This document shows, one piece after another, positions 34,313-45,284 of a stretch of 64,000 nt of DNA (positions are counted from its first letter, which is position 1; each line of letters starts with the position of its first letter). Made by a program: the position numbers and the translations under genes. The notes below the pieces were generated by a model. That model did not search any database. It saw only the letters and a list, made by a program, of their open reading frames with translations, and was not told the DNA's origin. This DNA is from Euclidia mi (Eukaryota > Arthropoda > Insecta > Lepidoptera > Erebidae): the NCBI GenBank assembly GCA_944739405.2, contig OX123182.2, positions 103,271,279-103,335,278 on the forward strand, read 5' to 3'.

Positions 34313-36885
34313 TTTTGATTAAGGATTTCCAACAAAGGCTGTACACATCTTATAAATAACAATTTTTTAAAATTACAATACAGGATTATAGCCTGTGTAC
34401 TCCCTCAATTACAGGAAACCACATCATGCATAAGTTATAAATTCTGAAATAACAAAAAAGTACACATAAGAGCAGGCAATTTACAAAGGTTTACAAAATA
34501 GGTACATGTTTTAAAATTAAAGTTCAAAATACAAAGTTTACTTAGAATAAATAAAAAACAAAATCAACAATATTAACAGAGACTGAGTAAAATTAAAGTT
34601 AATAAGGAACACACCCATTACTATACCTCAACAAAAAGCGCAGCCATAGCATGTTTTTTGTACTCACTTATCCTATCGCTAATATCTGCATTACAGAGTT
34701 TGGTGACCAAGTTGTGCTGCCTACAAAGCCTTGACATGGCGGCGTAGTACCCGAGATTTGTTCTTGAGTAAGGAACACTGAACAAATTATATACGTTACT
34801 TCTAGGCACATGAGTAGGGATGTTAATGACTAAAGAGCTTAATAAATCACTGCAATCAATGTGACCGTTAAATAATTTGTGAAGAAAAACAGCATCTGTC
34901 ATTTTTCTACGGTTCGATAAGGTAACCATATTATAATGTTTTAATCTTGCCGCGTAATTTGAAAGTATCTTGGCTTTATGGTCGCGATAGCAGATATGAT
35001 AAAGAAAGCGTTTTTGAACGCTTTCCAAGCGCTTATTGTAAATATCATAGTAAGGGTTCCAAACAACAGAGTTATATTCTAGTATTGGTCGTACTAATGC
35101 ATTAAAAAGTAGTATTTTTGTTGACGATTTTTTGAATTCTCTCGTGTTGCGCAACACAAAGCCTAATGCTCTAAAACCCTTTGACGTAATATTTAAAATG
35201 TGTGTGTCGAATTTCAATTGTGTATCTATCCAAACGCCTAAATCACGAATTTTATCTACGAAGCTGATCTTAACTCCACCAATGTAATACTCATTGAGTC
35301 TTGTAATTTTTTTGCGAGTAAAGTGGATATGATGGCATTTGTTAATATTTAAGTGCATATTATTTATTTGACACCAATCGTGTAGTCTGTCAAGATCTTC
35401 TTGTAGTTTGGTTGAGTCTGAGGGGTTGCGAATTGGCATGATTAATTTAAGGTCATCTGCAAAAAGATAGAACTTCGAGTAATGGAAGCATTTATTAATG
35501 TCGTTGATAAACACATTAAAGAGAATGGGCCCTAAATGGGAACCCTGTGGGACTCCAGAGGTCACTTCGTAAGCATCAGAGAGGTATCCATTAATAGCAA
35601 CTCTTGCACGTCTATTTTCTAGATAGGATTGAAACCATTTAAGTAGTTTGCCATGTATGCCAATTTGATGTAATTTATTAATAAGAAGACTGTGATCTAC
35701 CTTATCAAATGCCTTACTGAAGTCTGTGTAGATTGCATCTACGGGAATACATTTATCAAGATGTTCCGATAATGTTGATGTGTAGGACAATAAGTTGGTA
35801 GCCGTAGATCGTGATTTTATGAACCCATGCTGGTTGTTGCTAATGTATTGTTTAAGGTGCCACGTAATGCGTTCTGTCACGAGTTTTTCTAATATTTTGC
35901 CGAAAGTTGCCAATATAGATATTGGTCGGTAATTTATAACAAGATGTTTATCATCGGATTTATGTATGGGTACAACGAGTGCCTCCTTCCAGAGGTCCGG
36001 AAAAACACCTTCTGAGAGTGACCTATTAAAAATTAAGACTAGAGGTGTAATTAGTGCCTTTGCGCAATGCTTAATGAAAACTGGTGGAATGCCGTCTATA
36101 CCTGCTCCTTTTTCTTCGTTTAAATGTTTGAGTGCGTTTTGAATTTCAGAGTTAGTGAAGGTTAATGTGCCTAGACTAGATGTATTGGCAAAAGTTTCAT
36201 TAAAGGAACAGTTCTGAATCGGTGAAAATGGAGCGTTGAAAGTCTGAGAGAAATTATCAGCGAAGAGATTACAAATTTCCTGTCCATTAGATGCAGTTTT
36301 AGTTTTGTATTGCATTGTAGCGGGATACACACTATTTCTTTTCTTTTTATTCTTAATGTGAGTCCAAAATATTTTGGGACATTTGACAACTTTGTCCTCA
36401 ATATCACAGAGATATTTATTATAACAAGTAGTTTGAAGCTCCCTGCACCTGGTACGCAATCTTTCGAATTCCAATAGATCCAGAGGATTTCTATATTTTT
36501 TAATCCTTAAATGACACTTATATTTCTGTTTAAGTAGGCATATTAATTCACGAGAATACCAAATTGGGTATTTACTGTTAGTTAATTTTTTTAAAGGTAT
36601 TAATGTAATAATGGCCTTATTCAACTTTTCATATAGTAGGCTTAACATATCGTTGACTGAAAAGCTGTCTTGAAATTCTTTTTCCCATGCAATGGCCATC
36701 AGAGATTTTGAAACCATGTCATAGTCTGCCCTAAAAAAATTAGGCCTTAAGACTGAATTTGTTTTTAAATTCGAGACAGTCAGGAGTGGTAAGCGGAATT
36801 CTAAAGGAGGATGTAGCAAATCTTCTACAGATAGACTGCTGTTACTACGGTGGACATCAGTGACTGTTATGTTACTGAGTATCAG
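34284..36885 (-). mobile_element. Jockey-type LINE, 5'-truncated, 8-bp TSD
   Basis: Flanked by GTCAATTT at 34276-34283 and 36886-36893. On the minus strand it opens inside the endonuclease domain and ends in a (TAAA)n tail (34284-34318) that abuts the TSD. It is inserted within the 12-kb unit and so is younger than it. Confidence 0.75.
34621..36819 (-). CDS. Jockey-type ORF2: end of endonuclease plus intact RT
   Basis: 732 codons from the first ATG, but the same frame is open back to about 36885, where DLILSNITVTD matches the last endonuclease strand, so the true ORF is 5'-truncated. RT motifs: GAGIDGIPPVFIK, YRPISILATFGKILEKL, YTDFSKAFDKVDH (motif A), TSGVPQGSHLGP (motif B), FADD at 453-456, NINKCHHIHF and LGVWID. 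A normal C-terminal extension follows (VRPILEYNSVVWNP, LESVQKRFLYH), then a stop at 34621-34623. The RT is uninterrupted. A 9-bp hairpin lies at 35004-35025, but nothing like the hairpin series of the R2-like ORF was seen. Confidence 0.88.
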   Translation of the reverse strand: MLHPPLEFRLPLLTVSNLKTNSVLRPNFFRADYDMVSKSLMAIAWEKEFQDSFSVNDMLSLLYEKLNKAIITLIPLKKLTNSKYPIWYSRELICLLKQKYKCHLRIKKYRNPLDLLEFERLRTRCRELQTTCYNKYLCDIEDKVVKCPKIFWTHIKNKKKRNSVYPATMQYKTKTASNGQEICNLFADNFSQTFNAPFSPIQNCSFNETFANTSSLGTLTFTNSEIQNALKHLNEEKGAGIDGIPPVFIKHCAKALITPLVLIFNRSLSEGVFPDLWKEALVVPIHKSDDKHLVINYRPISILATFGKILEKLVTERITWHLKQYISNNQHGFIKSRSTATNLLSYTSTLSEHLDKCIPVDAIYTDFSKAFDKVDHSLLINKLHQIGIHGKLLKWFQSYLENRRARVAINGYLSDAYEVTSGVPQGSHLGPILFNVFINDINKCFHYSKFYLFADDLKLIMPIRNPSDSTKLQEDLDRLHDWCQINNMHLNINKCHHIHFTRKKITRLNEYYIGGVKISFVDKIRDLGVWIDTQLKFDTHILNITSKGFRALGFVLRNTREFKKSSTKILLFNALVRPILEYNSVVWNPYYDIYNKRLESVQKRFLYHICYRDHKAKILSNYAARLKHYNMVTLSNRRKMTDAVFLHKLFNGHIDCSDLLSSLVINIPTHVPRSNVYNLFSVPYSRTNLGYYAAMSRLCRQHNLVTKLCNADISDRISEYKKHAMAALFVEV

Positions 36886-36893
36886 GTCAATTT

Positions 36894-37994
36894 TTTACAA
36901 TATTTTGAAAAAAAAAATCTAATTGTTTTTGAGTTGACTATATTTACTACCCTATTCTATCTTGGAAAATCTAAATAAATGTAAAAATTGAGAGAAAATT
37001 GTACCCAAAAATAGCAGTATATGCCTATTTTTGATTTAAGAGGCCGTTTCGAATCGATTTTACATTAATATTAATTAAATATTTTTTATTTATTTTCAAA
37101 TTGATTTATAGATAAAAAAGTAATCAATTTATCGTAATCATTAGTTTTATTAGCTATTATCTAAAATTGTCGAAAAATGTACCGGAAATATGTGGCTTTT
37201 TGATACAAGCGTAAACGCGTCCTTAAGCTCTTGGTTTACTGCATATTTCGATAGGTCAGTAAAATAATACCTACCTAATAATCACGGAATGTAATAGTTT
37301 CACGAACTCTAGGTAAGGTAGGTTATCGTTGCGTCATAAGATTACAACATCTTCAATCAAGTCAAATAAATACATTTTTATTGACAAAACATATAGATTA
37401 AGTAATCGTATTATGTTTATGGAAAATGACAACGGACAACTTTCTCAACTAGAAAATATAAACTTAGTAAACACACTTATATTGGTATTTGGCACTTGGC
37501 AGATGTCTTGGAAAGTAAGTAGGTAAGTAAGTAAGTAGTGCTACTGGAACGCGAATGTTAAATAAACACATGAAGTTACGGGTGCCTTTCAAATTTCTTT
37601 GGTGCCTTTACATTTAGGATATTTCCCAATAAATATTGGATTTGATACCGAAAATGATAATCTTCTTTATACCACGATACCTGCCACTCGTTCTGAAATG
37701 GCGGGAAATTAAGTATCAAATAGGTAGGCTATTTGATTTTCATTCAATTCATTTATAAATATAATTAACTATAGGTAAAAAAAATAGTTCGAGTAACAAT
37801 CTGATACTATGTAGCTGTCGATTATGTTTCCACAACAATTATCGAATTTTGCTGTCAACCTGCGTTATCGAAGCATTCTGAATAGCATTGACTTACGATA
37901 AGTATCTAGTTATCGGGCGTTATGACGTCACATTAGATTCGATATCTTTGACGTGATTTTTACATTCGAAACGGTTGTTCTGAATAACAAACTG
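36894..37994. other. right interior and subterminal part of the 12-kb unit
   Basis: AT-rich to about 37830. The end then carries several ATCGTACGAT, TTCGAA and ATTCAGAA motifs (37840-38062) matching those at the left end. Confidence 0.5.
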
Positions 37995-38062
37995 AAGTAA
38001 TCGTACGATATGAAACCGAATCGTACGAAAACTGAGTTATCGTGACATTCTGAATCGACCTG

Positions 38063-38345
38063 CGGATTTGGCTGAATATTAGCTTTACCACAGAGCGATG
38101 CCTGTCTGACCTCCGCAACCCGAAGGGATAGCGATATTCCATGGTTAAGACTATTGTCCGTTTTTATTATTTATTTAGAGGTAGTGACGAACTCTAACGT
38201 CTGTCAAAGATCTTCATGACACCGGGACCGACGGTTTAACGTGCTCTCCAAGGCACGGGACAAGCGATAATTAATAATTTAATACGCAAATAACTCCGAA
38301 GAGTCTTTGGTGCGCGTCATGGATTCGAACCCGATCCAAGGTCCA
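38063..38345 (-). repeat. 5' part of the SINE split by the 12-kb element
   Basis: Resumes with CGGATTTGGCTG and continues through CCGCAACCCGAAGGGATAGC to a tRNA-like head with B box (reverse of ATTCGAACCC at about 38333). The extreme 5' end is diverged. Confidence 0.8.
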
Positions 38346-38669
38346 AGTGTGATGGCCTAGTCAAAATGATTTTTATTTTCATCTTGGTAGACCTTGGTAT
38401 TATTTTATCCATTACATTTAGGCCCACGCTATTGAGACATTCCTTTGAATTGTGATCTAAACCTATTATTGGCATTTTGATAATGAGCAAATGTTAAAAC
38501 TATTGTACTGATGTCTGCTATGAGAACGAAAATGTTTAAAAGCGATGAACTTACGGAAAATTCAAAGACTTATACAAAAATGAGTGATATGTATGCGTTC
38601 AATTTCTCAAACCAACTTCATTGATGTATGTGTTTGTTTTTTTGTACAAAGAGCAAGTTAAGTCACCCT

Positions 38670-39108
38670 TGATTTTTTTTGTTAAATACGATTGAAACCC
38701 TCCTCATGAGTCATCTCAACTCGACAGCAACGCCGGCCGGAGTGGGATCGACCGGGTTTGGGACTGGCGGAGGAGGTGTGTGGAGGACGGCAACCTGACA
38801 ACACCGCATCTCCTCTTCTTCTGCGGCCCCACCGCGACGCAACAAATGGTGGGCCTCCATTTAGTCGCGGGAGATAGTGCGCGCGGCAACGCAACACCGA
38901 CACGCCTCTCCTCCCGCGATCGCACCCGACTGTGAGGGACAGACAGAACTGTCCCCCGCACCCGTACCTTGGGATGCATCCTACGTAGGCCTCACCCAAG
39001 CCCACGTGGAGCGATCTCTCCCGGGATCCCGCTTAGCTTCACCGAGGGTGTCCAAACCACGGTTACTGAACCCTACCACCACGACAAGGTGGAGATCCCA
39101 CAGGGGGG
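38670..39108 (-). mobile_element. GC-rich retroposed element, TSD with internal slippage
   Basis: Flanked by AAGTTAAGTCACCCT (38655-38669) and AAGTTAAGTAAGTCACCCT (39109-39127), the same duplication with a TAAG slip. A T-run near its left end is the poly(A) tail in minus orientation. Sequence matches 58060-58647 over most of its length. It is a SINE or a 5'-truncated LINE 3' end; the minus-strand frames are GC-driven and share no known domain. Confidence 0.7.
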
Positions 39109-39796
39109 AAGTTAAGTAAGTCACCCTACGAGCGTTACGAAATTTAGGTTCAATAATTATTAAGCAAACCGTAATCGAAATCTCTTTATTTCTAATTTTT
39201 GCTTAATACTCGCAGCCAGTCCATAATTTTTCAGTACCTTTTTATGTAGCTTAATGAAATAAAAAAACCTCATTGAATACATTACAATAAACTTAAGCAT
39301 CGTAACACGCACAGTCGCACACACTGTAATTACAGGGTAGGTAATTAAAAACTCTTTCGTGTTACCACAAAAACACCACAACACTAAGTTAAACGCATAC
39401 AATTTCCCTACTATAAACACTTCTGTTCAAAAAGAAATCAAAGAGCCTTTGTAGTAGTAGAGCACAAAATTATTTATTCTATATCACTAGTGGTGTCCGT
39501 ACTATCAGTAACTAGTTTCTATCTTCTGACCAGGAGTTCAAGTTTTGAACTGATATTGCGTAGAAACAGAATTGCTAGGCAACATTATTTATTGCCGACG
39601 AGCTTCAGCACAAAGCTTCATTCGAATACATTCGAGAACTTATTATAGCTTCTCTTATTTAGTCTTACTGTCTACATCACCTTTTTTTAAATCGAGACTT
39701 CTCTGGCGGTAGGATTAAAGCCTGTATTGAGGAGGTTACGAAATATTGAGAAAACTGACTCGAAGGACTCCCAAACGAAACCACTATAAGTGAATT

Positions 39797-40032
39797 GTAC
39801 AAAATGTTATCTCGTGTGAGGATCGAATCCACGACGTTAAGCGAAATCCTAGCAATTTAAACCACTAAGCCACTGTCGCGGGGAACTTTACAATTATACA
39901 ACCAACGGACACAATGAACACCCTGACTCGAAACAACAATAATTTATGGAACATACAAAATTTTGTCTCATGTGGGAATCGCACCCACAGCACTCATAGC
40001 AGTGTGAAGCGGCGAGGCGACTGCTTAAACCA
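39797..40032 (-). mobile_element. composite tRNA-headed SINE
   Basis: Two minus-oriented heads of the 22812 family lie in series: one at about 39808-39885 (reverse of GGATCGAATCC) joined to the body GGGGAACTTTACAATTATAC, then a second head at about 39965-40032 (reverse of GGGAATCGCACCC, CGGCGAGGCGACTGCTTAA). This may be a SINE within a SINE or a dimer. Confidence 0.6.
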
Positions 40033-40113
40033 CTACTCAAAGTAACGAAAAGAAAAGAGAACTTATAATATTTTATAAGGAAAACCTCATATAGTTAAGC
40101 TACAAAGCCTTAG

Positions 40114-40336
40114 GATGCATAGGGTTCCCACCAAAAGCTTAGGGTCTCAAACCAACCTCACCTGCAAGGGGTGCACCTGCTGATCAACGGACGAGGCTCT
40201 GGTAAACAAAATATCCCGATAAGCGGCAATAGGCTCGCCACCTATTACGTGGGATCAAAACACTGGCGAAAAGTGGGCGTTTAATATGCCTCCGCCTACC
40301 CCTTCGGGGAAACAGGCGTGAGTCTATGTATGTATG
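40114..40336 (+). mobile_element. SINE-like element with (TATG)n tail, 13-bp TSD
   Basis: Flanked by TACAAAGCCTTAG at 40101-40113 and 40337-40349. It begins GATGCATAGGGTTCCCACC, has an AATAGGCTCGCCACCTATTA core, and ends GTGAGTCTATGTATGTATG. It is a sibling of the minus-oriented copy at 11645-11871. Confidence 0.88.
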
Positions 40337-40739
40337 TACAAAGCCTTAGTATATTATTCTTTGTTGATAAGCAACCTGTGGCAGGTAAGTTTTTAGTAGG
40401 TAGTTTCTCTGTGACAATAAACTTCGCGTAGAAGTCACAAACAAAGGCAGTTGTCACATTCCCAGTTAGATCGTTAAATCGTTATGTGGCATCATTTTGG
40501 AACACAAACTTTTCTCCTCTTAATGTTTAGCTTCAACTGTCGAAGTTTTGATGATATTAGTATAATTTTATTACTTTAGCAGCTCCAATTTTGTTTTTTG
40601 GCCTTGAGATATGCCTGTACGGTTTTTGGCAGTAAAATATATATGATTACGATGCCGTTGATGTAAAGCTCATGATTTTATTTGTGACTATAAAACAAGA
40701 TTTAGAGCCGGCGTTTCAATCGTCAGTTGGTTTACCTAT

Positions 40740-41180
40740 AAAGAGTAAGTCTTTTCGTTATTGTTGTTTTTAACCGACTTCAAAAAAAAGGAGGTTCTCA
40801 GTTTGACCTGTATGTATGTAAGTTTGCCAACGATTAACTCGAGCTTGGCTGAACAGAATTTTACGCGGTTTCCGGAAAAAAAATATTTGTTACACTTAGG
40901 AGAAAGTTTTAGTATTTTAACCGACTTCAAAAACAGAAGGTTCTCAGTTTGACCCGTATACATATATTGGTTCTTAGTATGTTTGTATGTATTATGTGTG
41001 TGTGTTTGTACTCTCGATATCACCATAACCGCGATTGCCTTGATAGGTCGCTGGCACTGAAGCTATGGAAATGTATCCATCATCATCTTGAAGACGCAAT
41101 GCTGTTGATGGATCATCAAATAATATCAAAATGGCATCAGGCAGTTCACCGGGCTCAAGTTATCTCTTCTTAGTGCCGGC
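40740..41180. repeat. degraded repeats with TTAACCGACTTCAAAA ends
   Basis: Two copies of an ACCGACTTCAAAA-AGGAGGTTCTCAGTTTG motif at about 40772 and 40921, inverse to the end of the repeat at 13365-13620. The rest is not assigned. Confidence 0.4.
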
Positions 41181-41654
41181 CATTTAAATCCTTTAGGAAC
41201 ACCCATTGCACCGTTCTCCGTTATTGGCATATTTCTCCGGAGCATAATACGAGAGCTCACAGCCAATTCAATAGTATGTACCAGTACACGGCATTTGTTT
41301 GGATCGTACTTCCGTATGTGGCTGATTCCCTAGACTCATCTCTCTCTTCCAGCATGAAGCCTATGTCCATAGGCACACAGAATAAAAGTAGGTACCTATG
41401 TCAAAGTCATGATAACAAACTGATACTAGCAGAAAACTTATCACTAAAATAATTGAATCTAACTATAAACAAACTATTAATTAGCCCAAAACGTAAAGTA
41501 AATGGAGTACCTATCACTAAAAAGTATGAAATAAATAAAAGAGTAGTTAACACAAAACCTGAAGTTAACGAACGAAGTACCTAACACTAAAAAGTATGAA
41601 ATAAAAATAATAAGAAAAAAAACAAAACGAAAATAAAATTTTAAAAATCGCACC

Positions 41655-42234
41655 AAAAATGTTTACTAGGTATTTAGTTTCTTTTTAAAAAAAGAGAACC
41701 GCCTTCAAAAAATCGACCCACTGAAAAGTACAAAATAATTTTTACATAGGTACGCTAATACATAGTATGTAACTTATACAAAATACTTAGTTTTTGAAGT
41801 CGGTGCCAAACCATCAAAAATAAAAAAGAATACTGGCAAACAGAGAAAATAATACGACGAATATATCAAATCAATAAAGCCTCAAAAAATATCAGAATTA
41901 ATAAAGTTTAAAATAATCTACCTATATACTCTAAAAAGCAACATATATATAAAATATATATCAATGCTTAATTATAAAATAATTACACTTCTTAGCTATT
42001 TTGGGCTGTAAGTACTATGTAGATTGAATGCGCTGGTTTGGAAAGGATGACGCCAAACAACAGGCTTTTAGAGGGATTTGGTTTGGCACCGACTTCAAAA
42101 ACTAAGTATTTTGTATAAGTTACATACTATGTATTAGCGTACCTATGTAAAAATTATTTCGTACTTTTCAGTGGGTCGATTTTTTGAAGGCGGTTCTCTT
42201 TTTTAAAAAAGAAACTAAATACCTAGTAAACATT
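41655..42234. mobile_element. fold-back element with about 158-bp terminal inverted repeats
   Basis: 41655-41812 is the reverse complement of about 42077-42234, with only about two differences that I can find. The arms run from AAAAATGTTTACTAGG to GAAGTCGGTGCCAAACC around a core of about 265 bp without a coding region. Near-identical arms imply recent origin or gene conversion. TSD not clear. Confidence 0.85.
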
Positions 42235-42734
42235 TTTTGTATGAAAAATTTGCTGTTGTTTGTAAACTTTAATAAATATCTTATGGTTTCTAAACCTAAG
42301 TACGTCGCGTAGTGTGTACACAGGGTAAGTAGAGTGCTAGCTTGTTTTAAGTCCATTTAATTGAGTCAAAAAGTTGTTTAGTCCCATATATTAAGTAAAT
42401 AGCCATCTGTAATTTCGGTAGCGGTGTCCTAAAACCTGCTGTGTTATACGCTTACTCTCAAAGCCAAACTGGATGTGTACGGTGACCTCTTCCAGTCTGT
42501 CTATCAAAATGGAAAAACTTTACACTTGCATTGCATTGTAGACCAGCAGATTTGCGCGTGACTTTGGATCATGGGGTATTGGATCAATTTCCGAGTCGAA
42601 CAAAAAGCGAAAGGTGAGAGGCAGATAATTGTAGATATAATACACTAGTGCAGTGTGGAGAAAAGTAATTTAAGTCGATGGTCCTACACTTAATCTCACT
42701 CGAACAGATTTATCATCCTATGAAACTGTGAAAG

Positions 42735-43190
42735 CATCATCATCATCTTAGCGATGTCCCGGTTGCCATTCAAGTACTTTGCCATGGAGCCCGTGGTCCA
42801 CTAAACTAAGCGCACTTGTGTTTGTGCGTATGGTTGTGCAAATGTGCTCTACAATATTTGCTGCAGTTGTCTAATCTCTATCGACATTCTCTACTATTTG
42901 AGAGCCTTGCTGATTTCAGCATGAATGGGCTGGCTCGTCCGGGGAAGTACAACCCTCTCACAGCAAATTGACGCAAAGTAACAGTACCTAAACTGTTGCG
43001 TTTCATTCGATGCCCTATCACCTATTCGTTCTCCCTCACCCCACTCGTTATCATATCTCTTTTCTCAACTCCAAGGGGCGGCAACACACTTGTGACTCCT
43101 GTGGTGTTGCTTGTGTCCATGGGCGGCGGTAGTTGCTTACCATCAGGCAATCCGTGTGCTGGCTTGCCGCCTATTACTATAAAAAAAGTA
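42735..43190. repeat. SINE fragments in two orientations
   Basis: 42735-42990 starts CATCATCATCTTAGCG (minus-oriented GATG tail). 43060-43190 is a plus-oriented GGCGGTAGTTGCTTACCATC-type 3' module ending in an A run. Both are common lepidopteran SINE parts. Confidence 0.5.
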
Positions 43191-43860
43191 TATTCTTCTT
43201 GTTCGCCTATTACAATACCCACGGAATAAAACGGGATAGTAATACTTTGTATCAGGGCTTGAAAACGTTACCAATTCACATTAAAAATAACGTTAATTAA
43301 CGGTATTTCAAAGAGATACCTGGCATACCGGTACGATTTGGTAACGTTATTTATTAGCATAACGTAATAATAGGGGTAAAAAAATTACGTTAAAAATAAC
43401 GGTATTATTAAATTTTTTGTAAAATAACCGGTAACAAGTTCACGGTATAGTTTGGTTATTTTATGCGTTGTTGCCGTTTTCTCGAAGCCGCCGCCCGCCG
43501 CGACCGGTACGGTGCAGCGATGCGGCGGTGGCGGAGGCGCGGGTGGTACCTACGTGGCCACGCGCGCGCTTTCCAACTCTGTTGCCATTTCGTTTATCGT
43601 CTTGCCAACTCTCACGCGCTTAGTTTAATCTAAATTATATATATAGAAAACTACTGTTATAGTTCTCACTTCTTATTATTACATTTCCTTTATTAAGTTT
43701 TAACGTTTAGGGTGAAGTCACACTGCAACGTTGCGTTGCGACGTTTGCTTTGCAAGATTAGGACGTGGCACCTAATAATGCAGTTTAATGTCAACGTTGC
43801 GACGACACAACACAACGCAACGGAGCAGTGGCTTCGCTCTAATTGTTTTATTTTATTTAA

Positions 43861-44107
43861 AGACTCACGCCTGTATCCCCAAAGGGATAGGCAGAGGTGT
43901 AATATTACACCCACATTTCGCCATGAATGTTTAGGTCCCACGTAATAGGGGGCGAGCCTATTGCCGTTACCGGGCACATCATCAGACTCCGGGCTGCTTC
44001 TGAGAATTCGGAAAAACCCAGTAACACTTTGCCCGACCCGGGAATCGAACCCGGGCCCCCTTCCTATCAGCAGTCGCATACGCTATCCACTGGACCACGG
44101 AGGCTGT
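43861..44107 (-). mobile_element. tRNA-headed SINE
   Basis: The minus strand starts GCCTCCGTGGTCCAGTGG (A box), has GGGTTCGATTCCCGGGTC (B box and T-arm) and would fold as a tRNA. The body then gives CAATAGGCTCGCCCCCTATT and ends near GTGAGTCTTT. It shares its 3' body with 11645-11871 and 40114-40336 but has a different head. Confidence 0.75.
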
Positions 44108-44178
44108 CAATTGTTTACATAGGTAAGTAATTGTTTATATTTTTAAATATTTTAACAAAAGCATTTAAAAATATAAAA

Positions 44179-44263
44179 GTAAGTTGAAGTCCAGAGATAG
44201 AAGACCCCTAGATAAACCTGAACAACCCCTCTAGGGGTCCTCTATCTCTGGACTTCTGCTTAC
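44179..44263. other. 85-nt near-perfect hairpin (pre-miRNA-like)
   Basis: 44186-44211 pairs with 44231-44256 over 26 bp with a single mismatch. A 2-nt internal loop is followed by five more pairs (44179-44183 with 44259-44263). The loop is 19 nt. Size and shape fit an animal pre-miRNA or a short fold-back repeat. No expression evidence is available from sequence. Confidence 0.6.
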
Positions 44264-44452
44264 CATACTTATGACAACCTGTATAGTCAAACTTGATAGG
44301 AACAAGAAAACAAAGTTATTTTCTACTCTCTCATAATTAACGACATCTGATCACTGCACTAATTTAATTTCATCGTTACCAACACAATTATTAAATATAA
44401 CACAATCTGAACAGGCCTTCTCGGAGGTGGATTCTGTAACCGATATAGCTAT

Positions 44453-44745
44453 TTATTTGATCTTACATTTACCATCTGTAACCATTTCAGCTACTTCCTT
44501 GTTCGCATATTTATCTTCTTGCTTAATTTTTCTCTCCATTTTCGTCTTTATTGCCGCTTTAAGCGCCGCGTCTATTTCGAATTGGTTATTCCATTTTTCC
44601 GACGCAAATACATCAGGTAACATATTTCGCTTTGCTGAAATAAAACGGAAAATAATTGAATTTAAATGCTGCGTACGCTTAAATAACATTTGCTTCACAA
44701 AATATTCAATGGTAATATAATTTTACTGAACTTACCCATTTTGAA
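44453..44745 (-). other. possible two-exon gene start, unrecognised
   Basis: On the minus strand AAAATGG/GTAAGTT near 44742 could be a tiny first exon with a donor. A TTATTTCAG acceptor near 44640 leads into an open, lysine/glutamate-rich frame (LPDVFASEKWNNQFE, KTKMERKIKQEDKYANKEV) closing near 44453. The composition is that of a real protein, but I recognise no family. It sits inside the hAT element. Confidence 0.3.
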
Positions 44746-45284
44746 GCTGAAGAATAAGTTTCAGTCAGATTCGCGAGACACAATGTACGTGACGGGTGGA
44801 AAACCAACCATGTAAACGTGGGATACTCAGAGAGTTTTGCAACACTAAAAAAACGATAGCATCATCACACACATTGTAAAATATGTCATTATGACATATT
44901 ATGGGCTAATAGGTAGTCGATTGTTTGGTTTCATATACCGTTACTTTCTGCTTCATTCACGTATACCATAGTTCTGACCATGTTCACGAGTTGCCTACAT
45001 TAAAAAGACGTAAGTGGATGCTCCTGTTTCACCATATTTACTTTGGGAGGCTTACCATATGAACATCATTTACTGCTTGTTGCAGCTCCTTACAAAAATA
45101 AAATGTACCACCATTATATTTGTTTGAAAAGAGTGGCCCTGAGTTTTATTGCCCGTTCTTTCTCGTGGTTCTCCCTATTGCATTGCGAACGTGGCAGAAA
45201 ATGTAAATGTAGAATCATTAAGTAATTAATTTAAATGTTGACGTTCATAAGTGTCACTTTGTGGCCTAGATGAAGAAATGATTT

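Larger units (their letters stand above)
25995..38062. mobile_element. about 12-kb DNA-transposon-like unit, CGG target duplication
   Basis: A minus-oriented SINE is interrupted here: it reads ...CTAACCGG at 25994 and resumes as CGGATTTGGCTG at 38063, while intact copies read CTAACCGGATTTG, so CGG is duplicated. The unit's ends are imperfect TIRs: CAGGCCTATTCAGAATCTCA on the left and CAGGTCGATTCAGAATGTCA (reversed) on the right, about 24 of 28 matching. A second TTATTCAGAA sits about 80 bp inside each end. No DDE transposase was recognised, so the superfamily is open and the unit is probably non-autonomous. It contains possible exons, a 120-bp array, an R2-like ORF and a Jockey insertion. Confidence 0.75.
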
